Source of the DNA: Patagioenas fasciata
Taxonomy: Eukaryota; Chordata; Aves; Columbiformes; Columbidae
Reading direction: 5' to 3'
Assembly (NCBI RefSeq): GCF_037038585.1
Contig: NC_092520.1
Span: forward strand, 525,001 to 589,000
Length of the DNA: 64,000 bases
Below, piece after piece: positions 44,924 through 55,135 of this stretch (the first letter of the stretch is position 1; each line of letters starts with the position of its first letter). A program made the translations under genes and the position numbers. A model generated the notes under the pieces. The model was not told the DNA's origin. It saw only the letters and a list, made by a program, of their open reading frames with translations, and made no database searches.

Positions 44924-45892
44924 TTATGTGCTGCGGTGCCAAGGGAAGCAGCTCTTCCTTGGCGTGAGGACCTTGAGGACACCCCTGCGGATCTGTTTGT
45001 TTTTTATGCTGTAGATGATGGGGTTCAGCACGGGGGGAACCAGCAGGTAGGTGTTGGCCATGAAGACGTGAACAAGAGGGGAAGCATTTTTGCCGAAACG
45101 GTGAACCATGGACAAGCCAACCATGGGGATGTACAGAATCAGGACTGCCAGGACATGGGACAGGCAGTTGTTCAAAGCCTTGAGACGCTCCCTCCGGGAT
45201 GGAAACCTCGCAATTGTCTTACAAATCCTAATATAAGACAGAAGAATGAGCAGTGGGTCTAGCACCACTATGAGGATGGCCACGGCTAACCCGTACATGC
45301 TGTTGAACGTGATGTCTGCACATACCAGCTTGATCAGGTCCTGGTGCAGGCAGTAGGCATGGGACAGCACACGGGAACGGCAGAAGGGCAACCTTCTCAG
45401 CAAGAAGAGCGACGGCAGCACCCCGAAGAGGCACCGGCAGAGAGCGGCCAGCCCCATCTTGGCTGTCCTGGCACTGGTGAGGATGGAGGTGTATCTCAGC
45501 GGGTAGCAGATGGCCACATAGCGATCAAAGGCCATGGCCAGGAGCACCGAGGACTCCATGAAGGAGAAAGAATGAACAAAATAAAGCTGAGCAAAACAGG
45601 CGTCAAAACTGATTTCCCGGCAGTTGGCCCAGAAAACACTCATCACAGTTGGTGCTGTAGACAGAGACAAGCCCAGATCAGTCATGGCCAACATGGAGAG
45701 GAGTTGGTACATGGGCTCGTGGAGGCTCGGGTCACTCCTGATGACAAAGAGGATCGTGCAGTTCCCCACGAGGGACGCAGCGTAAATGCAGGTGAAAGGG
45801 ACAGAGAGCCAGACGTGGGCAGCATCCAGCCCCGGGATGCCCGTCAGGGTGAACGTGTGGCTGGAGGAGCTGGAGCTGTTGGACAACCACAT
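44924..45892 (-). CDS. Olfactory receptor, class I, OR51-type (intact)
   Basis: Seven-transmembrane class I odorant receptor, expected in olfactory neuron cilia and coupled to G-olf; ligand unknown. The start at 45892 is chosen because it sits in a good context (gtccaccATGt), gives the usual 322 residues and follows a 3' splice site (tttcattgcag, AG at 45911-45910). The frame stays open upstream only through a (GTT)n tract that would add an absurd poly-Tyr/Cys leader. Residues: NSSSSSS glycosylation region 5-11, FTLTGIPGLDAAHVWLSVPF 14-33, GNCTILFVIRSDPSLHEPMY 43-62, MTDLGLSLSTAPTVMSVFW (TM2-3), Cys 99, MAFDRYVAIC 120-129 with a full DRY, HAYCLHQDLIKLVCADITFN (EC2), SYIRIC 219-224, KALNNCLSH 238-246, HRFGKN 264-269, and NPIIYSIKNKQIRRG 290-304. 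All receptor hallmarks are present. A decayed relative lies at 61752-62031 on the same strand. Confidence 0.96.
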   Translation of the reverse strand: MWLSNSSSSSSHTFTLTGIPGLDAAHVWLSVPFTCIYAASLVGNCTILFVIRSDPSLHEPMYQLLSMLAMTDLGLSLSTAPTVMSVFWANCREISFDACFAQLYFVHSFSFMESSVLLAMAFDRYVAICYPLRYTSILTSARTAKMGLAALCRCLFGVLPSLFLLRRLPFCRSRVLSHAYCLHQDLIKLVCADITFNSMYGLAVAILIVVLDPLLILLSYIRICKTIARFPSRRERLKALNNCLSHVLAVLILYIPMVGLSMVHRFGKNASPLVHVFMANTYLLVPPVLNPIIYSIKNKQIRRGVLKVLTPRKSCFPWHRST

Positions 45893-45920
45893 GGTGGACC
45901 AGGGAACATCTGCAATGAAA

Positions 45921-46042
45921 TAACAACAACAACAACAACAACAGCAACAACAACAGCACCAGCACCAGCAACAGCACCAGCAACAGCAACAACAACAACA
46001 ACAGCAACAACAACAACAACAATAATAATAATAATAATAATG
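45921..46042 (-). repeat. CAA/CAG/CAC triplet microsatellite at the OR51 splice acceptor
   Basis: About 40 triplets on the + strand: CAA mixed with CAG and CAC, then seven AAT units. Read on the gene strand it is a (TTG/GTT) tract ending 10 bases before the putative AG acceptor of the OR51-type gene, so it occupies the polypyrimidine/branch-point region. Confidence 0.95.
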
Positions 46043-47770
46043 TGTACTGCCCACAAACCAGAAAACAGACACAGGTATACTTATATATGCAGAAGATACA
46101 AATTTCATAAATTACGCAGGTGCTTAGCAGTGCCTAATGAATGTGCTGCTAATCATTTTTCCCTTTTCATTGATGACTGCAGGATAAAATATTAATGAAT
46201 GAGAGAAACAAACAGACTAAAGCATCAGGGAGTTTTTAAATATATCATATATGTTAGAAGTTCTCAAAAGCTTTTTTTTTTTAAATACTATTAGTTTAAA
46301 GTAATAAATCATGACTAATTCACATGTGTCCACCCAGCAATGAGTTAGGCTTTCCTAACCCCCATGATCCAGATTTTGTCTGGATTACAGTACTGAGGAT
46401 GCTTTAATTTTTTTTTTCACAGCAAATATGACAAAACCCGTAACTGTTCATCCAATAAATAAGAGATGAATAAAGTATTGAAACAAATTAAAATATAAAT
46501 GTAATTTATGCAAATTTCACCGGAGGTATCAGCAGACAGAAATAGTTGTCAGAGGAAGAGGAATAAATCTTGTGGTGATGCAGAGGTCCCACGCACAACC
46601 CGCGGAACAGCCGGGACCAGGCAGCTGGTGCTCGTGTGTGCCAGGAGACCCAGCGCTTGGTGCTTCACTTATCCCGAGTGGAACCCCATAAATCCCTGCA
46701 CGACAACACAGTCACCGCTACAAACCAGAGACCTTTCCAGGGACGTGGAGGTCCAGAAACTACAGTGCTGGCAATGAACAGCACGTAAGAACAAACCTTG
46801 CAGAGCTATGTAGGGCAGAATAGACTATTTCAGGTGGAAGGGATCTACAATGATCATCTAATCCACATCAAAGAAGAGAGGATTTTATTATTTGGGGAAA
46901 CAAGTCTTCTACTGAAGGATTTATTTAGTTAGACTATGTGACTGGGAAAAGAAAAGCTGAATTGATCTAAAAACTGTCCCCCAGTCAGTGCGTGGTTGAC
47001 AGTGACGACTCTTCAGTGTAACCCACAAGCACAATGCGACCCAGTGACTCGAAACTGAAGTTACATGGAAAACGGATGAAACGAGACGCTGCCAGTTTGC
47101 AAACCTGAGAATAGAAAAGGACAGATGACAAATTCTTCATCCTTTGGAACCCCAGAGCTAACAACAGAAACCCTTCTGAGATGTGTGCTTTGCCCGAAGC
47201 CCGTACAGGGGGCTTGATGAGTAAACTGGTTATGAAATCCTCCTGGAAGTGTGATGCAGGATGTCAGAACAAATCACCCCAGTGATGCTTTCTAGATCTA
47301 ATATTTTCTAACTCTCCCGTAACTAGGAAAAAAAAAATAGCATATTAATTAGAACAGGGAGAAGGGATTAAATACAATTTCCTTGCTTTGCCCTGGAGTA
47401 CCTTATAACGAAACCTCTAAGCATCATGATGAGGCTCTGCAAGTGCCATCTGAGGTGTGAAACCTCTCGGCAATGTTCCTGCCCTTTGCATCTCAGTAAC
47501 TTACCCAGTTCTGCTGCCACCCAGGCTCGGTTGTTGATGCGGGGAGAAACCCTCAGCCGGACTCACCCAGTCACAAACAGCCACTTATGATATCTCTGAA
47601 CACCCGCCGGGACCTTGAATCTTGGGGGAATCAGAGTCAAATTTCCCATTGGTTTACAAGTGTTGGAGACCAAGTCCCCCCTCTGCAGGGAAACCTCCTT
47701 CTCTTCGTTGTGGTTATGCAACACGAGGTAGTGTCGAAGCTTAATGAGTCTCCTGAGTCCTGGGTTTGAT
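46043..47770. other. Upstream of OR51-type gene, no other gene recognised
   Basis: AT-rich near 46150-46500. A 50-base CR1 tail lies at 46817. The 5' non-coding exon of the OR51-type gene is expected on this side but I cannot place it. Confidence 0.45.
46817..46866 (-). mobile_element. Very short CR1 3' end (minus)
   Basis: 'cagaatagactatttcaggt' and 'tgatcatctaatcca' match the CR1 subfamily at 26831. About 50 bases only. Confidence 0.65.
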
Positions 47771-47775
47771 CTTGC

Positions 47776-50264
47776 ATGCATGGAGGGGTTCCTGCAGTGG
47801 AGAGGTTCCTGCAATGAACGGGTTCCTGCAATGAACGGGTTCCTGCAGTGGAAGGGTTCCTACAATGAAGGGGTTCCTACAGTGGAGGGGTTCCTGCAGG
47901 GGAAGGTTCCTGCAAGGGAAGGTTCCTGCAGTGGAGGGGTTCCTGCAATGAAGGGGTTCCTGCAGTGGAAGGGTTCCTGCAGTGGAAGGGTTCCTGCAGT
48001 GGAAGGGTTCCTGCAATGAAGGGGTGCCTGCAGTGGAGGGGTTCCTGCAGGGGAAGGTTCCTGTAGGCGAGGGGTTCCTGCAGTGGAGGGGTTCCTGCAG
48101 GGGAAGGTTCCTGCAGTGGAGGGGTTCCTGCAGTGGAGGGGTTCCTGCAGGGGAAGGTTCCTGTAGGCGAGGGGTTCCTGCAGTGGAGGGGTTCCTGCAG
48201 GGGAAGGTTCCTGCAGTGGAGGGGTTCCTGCAGTGGAAGGTTCCTGCAGAGGAAGATTCCTGCAGAGGAAGATTCCTGCAGAGGAAGATTCCTGCAGTGG
48301 AGGGGTTCCTGCAATGAAGGGGTTCCTGCAGTGGAGGGGTTCCTGCAGGGGAAGGTTCCTGCAGTGAAGGGGTTCCTGCAGTGGAAGGTTCCTGCAGAGG
48401 AAGATTCCTGCAGAGGAAGATTCCTGCAGTGGAGGGGTTCCTGCAGTGGAGGGGTTCCTGCAATGAAGGGGTTCCTGCAGTGGAGGGGTTCCTGCAGTGG
48501 AGGGGTTCCTGCAGTGGAGGGGTTCCTGCAGTGGAAGGTTCCTGCAGTGGAGGGGTTCCTGCAAGAGAAGGTTCCTGCAGGGGAAGGTTCCTGCAGTGGA
48601 GGGGTTCCTGCAGTGAAGGGGTTCCTGCAATGAAGGGGTTCCTGCAGTGGAGGGTTCCTGCAGTGGAGGGGTTCCTGCAGGGGAAGGTTCCTGCAGTGGA
48701 GGGGTTCCTGCAGTGAAGGGGTTCCTGCAGGGGAAGGTTCCTGCAGTGAAGGGGTTCCTGCAGTGAAGGGGTTCCTGCAGTGGAGGGGTTCCTGCAGGGG
48801 AAGGTTCCTGCAGGGGAAGGTTCCTGCAGTGGAGGGGTTCCTGCAGTGAAGGGGTTCCTGCAATGAAGGGGTTCCTGCAGTGGAGGGGTTCCTGCAGGGG
48901 AAGGTTCCTGCAGGGGAAGGTTCCTGCAGTGAAGGGGTTCCTGCAGTGAAGGGGTTCCTGCAGTGGAGGGGTTCCTGCAGTGGAGGGGTTCCTGCAGGGG
49001 AAGGTTCCTGCAGTGGAGGGGTTCCTGCAGTGGAGGGGTTCCTGCAGTGAAGGGGTTCCTGCAGGGGAAGGTTCCTGCAGTGAAGGGGTTCCTGCAGTGA
49101 AGGGGTTCCTGCAGTGGAGGGGTTCCTGCAGGGGAAGGTTCCTGCAGGGGAAGGTTCCTGCAGTGGAGGGGTTCCTGCAGTGAAGGGGTTCCTGCAATGA
49201 AGGGGTTCCTGCAGTGGAGGGGTTCCTGCAGGGGAAGGTTCCTGCAGGGGAAGGTTCCTGCAGTGAAGGGGTTCCTGCAGTGAAGGGGTTCCTGCAGTGG
49301 AGGGGTTCCTGCAGTGGAGGGGTTCCTGCAGGGGAAGGTTCCTGCAGTGGAGGGGTTCCTGCAGTGAAGGGGTTCCTGCAGGGGAAGGTTCCTGCAGTGA
49401 AGGGGTTCCTGCAGTGGAGGGGTTCCTGCAGGGGAAGGTTCCTGCAGTGGAGGGGTTCCTGCAGTGGAGGGGTTCCTGCAGTGAAGGGGTTCCTGCAGTG
49501 GAAGGTTCCTGCAGTGAAGGGGTTCCTGCAGTGGAGGGGTTCCTGCAGGGGAAGGTTCCTGCAGTGGAGGGGTTCCTGCAGTGGAGGGGTTCCTGCAGGG
49601 GAAGGTTCCTGCAGTGAAGGGGTTCCTGCAGTGAAGGGGTTCCTGCAGAGGAAGATTCCTGCAGTGGAGGGGTTCCTGCAGTGGAGGGGTTCCTGCAATG
49701 AAGGGGTTCCTGCAGTGGAGGGGTTCCTGCAGTGGAAGGTTCCTGCAGTGGAGGGGTTCCTGCAAGAGAAGGTTCCTGCAGGGGAAGGTTCCTGCAGTGG
49801 AGGGGTTCCTGCAGTGAAGGGGTTCCTGCAATGAAGGGGTTCCTGCAGTGGAGGGGTTCCTGCAGGGGAAGGTTCCTGCAGTGAAGGGGTTCCTGCAGTG
49901 AAGGGGTTCCTGCAGTGGAGGGGTTCCTGCAGGGGAAGGTTCCTGCAGGGGAAGGTTCCTGCAGTGAAGGGGTTTCTGCAATGAAGGGGTTCCTACAGTG
50001 GAGGGGTTCCTGCAGGGAAAGGTTCCTGCAGTGGAGGGGTTCCTGCAGTGGAAGGGTTCCTGCAGGGGAAGGTTCCTGCAGGGGAAGGTTCCTGCAATGA
50101 AGGGGTTCCTGCAGTGGAAGGGTTCCTGCAGGGGAAGGTTCCTGCAGTGGAGGGGTTCCTGCAGTGAAGGGGTGCCTGCAGTGGAGGGGTTCCTGCAGTG
50201 GAGGGGTTCCTGCAGTGGAGGGGTTCCTGCAGGGGAAGGTTCCAGCAGGGGAAGGTTCCTGCAG
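47776..50264. repeat. 2.5-kb minisatellite of 16/17-bp units with higher-order copies
   Basis: About 150 tandem units with core GGTTCCTGCA. The main types are ...GTGGAGG, ...GTGAAGG and ...ATGAAGG (17 bp) and ...GGGGAA, ...GTGGAA and ...GAGGAA (16 bp). Nearly every unit holds a CTGCAG, and GGGGAA units hold CCTGCAGG. Unit strings recur at long range: the series starting near 48736 repeats at about 49070 (offset about 334), and a rare AAGAGAA unit with its neighbours recurs at 48561 and 49762. No unit has a stop on the minus strand in any frame, so an 850-codon antisense frame (47741-50293) and many sense frames result. I regard none as a gene. Confidence 0.98.
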
Positions 50265-52165
50265 CCTGTACGTGATGCCAACAGCAGCCTCACAACCCTC
50301 TGGGGGTCAGAGCTGGAGCCAGGGTGGGCAGAGCTATGACCAGTCCCACTTGCTCTTGAATTTTAATAGCATTTAAAGTCCCTTCCTGTGTCGTGGACAG
50401 ATGAGACTGGTCTGTTTAACCCCTCTGGCCCCCTGAAAGCGAGCTGCACGGCTGGTGCTTCTGCCACGAACGAGTTACGCGTCTCTTTGCTGCCGAGCAG
50501 AGACGTGCTGTGGTGTGGGTAGCAGCGACGCAGGCATCCTTAGACTGTCCCCCCCCAGTTGTGTCTTACCCTCCCTGCAGCACCTGCCCACTGCTCATTT
50601 CAAAGAAGACCATGCCCACACTGTTATTACATGGCCGGACCCTCCAAGGACAGCAGTCACCCTGTGTTTGTACGTGCAGTGACCCAGCACTTGGTCCCAG
50701 CTCTGCTGGAGGAGATATTCCGGGTGAAGTATCTGCAAAATGCACCCATGAGATGTTGTCCAGATCCTGGCTGGTCCTCTTACAAGTTGTCACGAGCTTC
50801 AACGTGGATCCTGCGTTTTTTTTGGCTCTTATTACAAAGGTTGAAAAGGGGATGAAGGGTCAGATTTGTAATGGGATGGATAGGAAATGCAACGTTGTCT
50901 TCTGCAGCCCCCAGTCCCCACTACCTTGCTTGCCCTTTCTTCCTCCTGTGTTCAGGTCTCTGCTGAAGCTCTGGATATGGAAACAGATTTTCTTATAATA
51001 GCCAAAATGACCAAAATGGGGTAACACTTTACTGAATGAGGTCTGCAGGGTGAGCTGCACGCTGACCGCAGACCCATTCCACCCTGCGCAGCTTGGGGTC
51101 CCCAGCATCTGAAAGGATGTAAGATTAGCTGTGCTGGCTTCTCTTCGTAGTGTTAGCTCTAAAAACACATCATTTTAAATTATGTTCCACAGGGCCTGAG
51201 AGCCTTTCTGGCATCGGGGTCACCACAGATGAGCAGCTCCTGGTGCAAAACTCCTCCCTGCAAGGCGAGAGGATGCAGCAGCAAAGAGGTTGCTCCAGCG
51301 CGGTTGTGCAGGGTGAGGTGACAGCGAAGGCTCCCACCTTTCAAACTCCATGGCCACCCCTCGCCTGATGTTCTACCTCCTTGCCACCCACTCAGTGATG
51401 CTCTGAGGGGCCGGATCCCCAACAGGGAGCTTGTGTCCTCGGTTTTGGGTGGAGGGGGTGTGGGTGCAGAACGCGCTGCTGCTCCTGGGGCAGGCGAACA
51501 GCACTGAGGAGGCTCTGGATCGCTGGGCAGAGCTCGGAGGTCCAGCTGGCCCAGGATGTGACCTGGGCGGTGCTCAGGGAAGGAATTCTCTGGAAGGTTT
51601 CTCTGCTGACCCCCATCGATCCGAGGCTCCGGCACTTCCTGAGCCAGGAGCAGTGTTTTGTGTTCAATATTCCTCAATGGATTTATTTTTCCTGTGGATG
51701 TGTCTCGCTGCCCGGTGGAGCCCCCGCAGACTTTTGGCGTTTGCAGTTCGCTCTGACAAAATGTTCCCAATCTTAATCCTGCCGGGTGAAAAACACCTCC
51801 TGTAATTGGTTTGAAATTTGCCACCTGCAGTTTTATTTAACGTGTCTTAGTTCTTGTACTAAGGGAGACAGAGAGCAGCGGAGGGGTTCCTGCTACATCT
51901 CAATGTCCTCTCCAAGGCACTCAGGATTTTACAAAGCCTGTCCCCACCCCTCAGTCATCCCTTGTCTGGACTGGAGGGTCCTGGCTCGCCCAACTCTCCC
52001 TTGCATGGAAATTATTTAAGGCCTTTGGTTGCTTTTGCTGCCTCTTCCCAAAACCTTTCTAGTCCCCATGAGGGTGTGTGGAAGGTGAGGGCATCTGCTC
52101 CATTGTGGTTGTCAGATCAAGACCTTTGCAGCTCAAAGAGAAGAATAAGTCACAGGGAAAGACAC
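50265..52165. other. Intergenic, no gene recognised
   Basis: GC-moderate sequence with open frames on both strands around 51180-51820 but no domain. Nothing assignable. Confidence 0.45.
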
Positions 52166-52167
52166 AA

Positions 52168-52642
52168 AGCACAGGACACACATGGAGCTGCTGGAGAGGG
52201 GCCAGAGGAGCCCCAGGAATGACCCGAGGCTGGAACAGCTCTGCTGGGGACAGGTGAGAGAGCTGGGGTGTTCAGCTGGAGAAGAGAAGCTCCGGGAGAC
52301 CTTAGTGCGGCCTTTCCGGACTGAAAAGGGGCCCATGAGAAAGATGGGGACAGACTTTAGAGCAGGGCCTGTTGTGCCAGGACAAGGGGTGATGGGTTAA
52401 ACTAAAGGAGGGAGATTCAGGCTGGATATGAGGAAGGAATTGTTACGATTCGGGTGGTGAGAGCCTGGCCCAGGTTCCCAGAGAGGTGGTGGCTGAACCA
52501 TCCCTGGAGACATCCCAGGCCAGGCTGGAGGGGGCTCTGAGCAACCTGAGCTGGTGAAGATGTCCCTGTCATGGCAGGGGGGGCACTGGGGGGCTGGGAA
52601 GGTCCCTCCAACCCAAACCAGCTGTGATTCTGTGACTCTGTG
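52168..52642 (+). mobile_element. CR1 3' fragment
   Basis: 'aggacacacatggagctgct' to the tail 'gtgattctgtgactctg'. 5'-truncated relative of 15000-15714. Confidence 0.93.
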
Positions 52643-52680
52643 CACATCACTCCCTCCATGCTGCAGGTCTCCAGTCCTGC

Positions 52681-52814
52681 TTTGGGCACAATGTTCCTCA
52701 ACTTATAATTTTCCCAGACAATCTGTACATGCAGCTTCCACCTGTGCTAAACCTCACCTTTTCTGGGATGAAAACCACTCAGATGTGGGAAAAATCACTG
52801 AGAATACTGAAAAT
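52681..52814 (+). repeat. Unclassified dispersed repeat B, copy 1
   Basis: 'tttgggcacaatgttcctca', then 'catgcagcttccacctgtgc' and 'gatgaaaaccactcagatgt' align with 60184-60318 on the same strand. Not CR1 3' sequence as far as I can tell. Confidence 0.75.
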
Positions 52815-53868
52815 GCTACTCCTTAACATTCTGTTAATATACTCTTAACGTACTATTCCTGAAATATTTCCTTGAGCATTCGCTTCATTGCTCAAAGCCA
52901 CACGTAAGCCCTGGGCCCTCATCCAAAGACACTTTAAATATTGTTTTTCAGTGGATCTTGGCTTACAGTCATGTAGGGAATCAGGCAAAACCCACATCTG
53001 GTATTTGCCAGAAAGCTTTCTCGTCTGGTCATTACCCCACATCCTCTCTCTGACCATTAACAGACACTGTATTGAAGGCAGCGGTTTCCAAAATGTTATT
53101 AAGTCAAAATTCTAGAAAAATCAAAAGCTGGAGGCTCCAGCGTGTTCCTAATGCTTCCACCAACTTCTTCCAGTGGTTGAATATCACAGCATCAGAATGC
53201 GCACCTGCTTACGTGGATTTTTGAGGAAACCTGCTTTTTGACCTCCACCCTGGGGCTCTTTCATTATGCTGGAAATGGGGGGAAAACAAACTCCCCCAGC
53301 AAGATCTCTCCCCAGTGGGTGTTTTTGAGCTCCACAGAGAGGGTGGTGAGCTCTTGTGTTGATCCCCACAGCACGGGTAGAAACACAGAGAGGAATTAAT
53401 GCGGCTGCTGGGGTTTGGGAGTCACGGAGATGAGAACAGAAGTGTTTGGGTTTAGAGTAATGCACTGCCTGCAAAAACAACTTGTCCCTCGTGCAGAGGA
53501 ATGAGCGAGCCTTGTGCCTGAAACTAGATGAAAAAATCAGATTCTCACTCCCCTGAGCCCTTTCATCGCTGGTTCATGCGTCTCTCTGCCCGAAAGCAAC
53601 CTCTGCACAGCGCAGACAGAGGAAATTGGACAACTTGGGCACGACGGTAAGCCGAGCCTCGACAAGCCCGGCTCACCTGAGCTGAGCGCCCGAGCGCTCC
53701 CAGCTTCTCGGGGGACACTCTCTGCCTGCAGCAAACTCCGTGCTGTCACCAAATGCCACGTGCTGGCTGGAGGGCTGTTCAGCCATGCCTGCGCTAAGCT
53801 TTAGTGACAGCTACGCCAGTGCTGTGAATACACCTGCAGAGCTCCATCCGTGTCCTGCATCGCCATGT
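52815..53868. other. Intergenic, no gene recognised
   Basis: Nothing recognisable. Confidence 0.4.
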
Positions 53869-53870
53869 CA

Positions 53871-54416
53871 CAGAATCACAGAGTCCCAGAGCGTCAGGGG
53901 TTGAAGGGCCCTGGAAAGCTCATCCAGTGCAATCCCCCATGGAGCAGGAACACCCAGCTGAGGTTCCACAGGAAGGGGTCCAGGCGGGTTTGAATGTCTG
54001 CAGAGAAGGAGACTCCACAGCCTCCCTGGGCAGCCTGGGCCAGGCTCTGACACCCTCACCCCCAACAAGTTTCTTCTCCTCTTTCAGTGGAACCTCCTGT
54101 GTTCCAGTTTGCACCCATTGCCCCTTGTCCTGTCACTGGTTGTCACCCAGAAGAGCCCGGCTCCATCCTCCTGACACTGCCCCTTTCCATATTGATCCCC
54201 AGGAATGAGTCCCCCCTCAGTCTCCTCTTCCCCAGCTCCAGAGCCCCAGCTCCCTCAGCCTTTCCTCACACGGGAGATGCTCCACTCCCTCCAGCATCTT
54301 GGTGGCTGCGCTGGACTCTCTCCAGCAGTTCCCTGTCCTTCTGGAGCTGAGGGGCCACAACTGGACACAATATTCCAGGTGTGGTCTCCCCAGGGCAGAG
54401 CAGAGGGGCAGGAGAA
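53871..54416 (-). mobile_element. CR1 3' fragment (minus)
   Basis: 'cacagaatcacagagtccca' to 'ctccccagggcagagcagag'. The fullest copy in the window of the subfamily also seen at 3780, 9891, 27484 and 62977. Confidence 0.94.
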
Positions 54417-54613
54417 CCACAACATTCGTGGCACAGCATGGAGCAGGGTGCTTGTGTCTGCTAACCCCATGTCCCATGAGCAGACCTTGCAGACCTTCTC
54501 TTCATGTTCCCAGGCTGCCCTGGGCATTGGGTGTGCAGCAGGAGGCTGAGGACCAGCTGGATACTGGGGGAGGTGCTGAGCATCCTTGGGAACCCTGTCA
54601 CTGGGTTTAGATT

Positions 54614-55135
54614 ATCATAGAATCACAGAATCATTTTGGCTGGAAAAGCCCCTCAAGCTCATCGAGTCCAACCGTTCCCCATCCCTGTCCCTGCCCCGTG
54701 TCCTGAGAACCTCCTGTCCGTCTGTCCAGCCCTCCAGGGATGGTGACTCCAGCACTGCCCTGGGCAGCCTGTTCCAATGCCCCACAGCCCTTTGGGGAAG
54801 AAATTGTTCCCACATCCAACCTCAACCTCCCCTGGGCAACTTGAGGCCGTTTCCTCTGCTCCTGGCGCTTGTTCCTGGGGAGCAGAGCCCGACCCCCCTG
54901 GCTCCAAGCTCCTTTCAGGCAGTTCAGAGATCAGAAGGTCTCCCCTCAGCTCCTGTTCTCCAGCTGAACCCCCCAGCTCCCTCAGCCGCTCCCATCACAC
55001 TTGTGCTCCAGCCCCTCACCAGCTCCGTTCCCTTCTCTCCACTCGCTCCAGCACCTCAAGGCCTTTCTTGTCCTGAGGGGCCCAAAACTGACCCCGGGAC
55101 TTGAGGTTTGGCCTCCCCAGCACTGAGTACAGGGG
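54614..55135 (-). mobile_element. CR1 3' fragment (minus)
   Basis: 'catagaatcacagaatcatt' to 'cctccccagcactgagtaca'. Inverted counterpart of 60483-60999. Confidence 0.94.

Noticed and set aside
45893..46108. N-terminal extension of the OR51 frame by 72 residues (poly-Tyr/Cys)
   Set aside because: Encoded by a triplet microsatellite and interrupted by a good splice acceptor; receptors of this family start close to the glycosylation site.
45344..46195. 283-codon forward frame opposite the OR51 gene
   Set aside because: Antisense shadow that continues through the CAA-type microsatellite (Thr runs).
47741..50293. 850-codon antisense open frame with QEPLHCRNP-type repeats, and the related 612- and 328-codon frames
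   Set aside because: Entirely inside a 16/17-bp minisatellite whose units lack stop codons in all minus frames; no unique domain, splice or promoter context.
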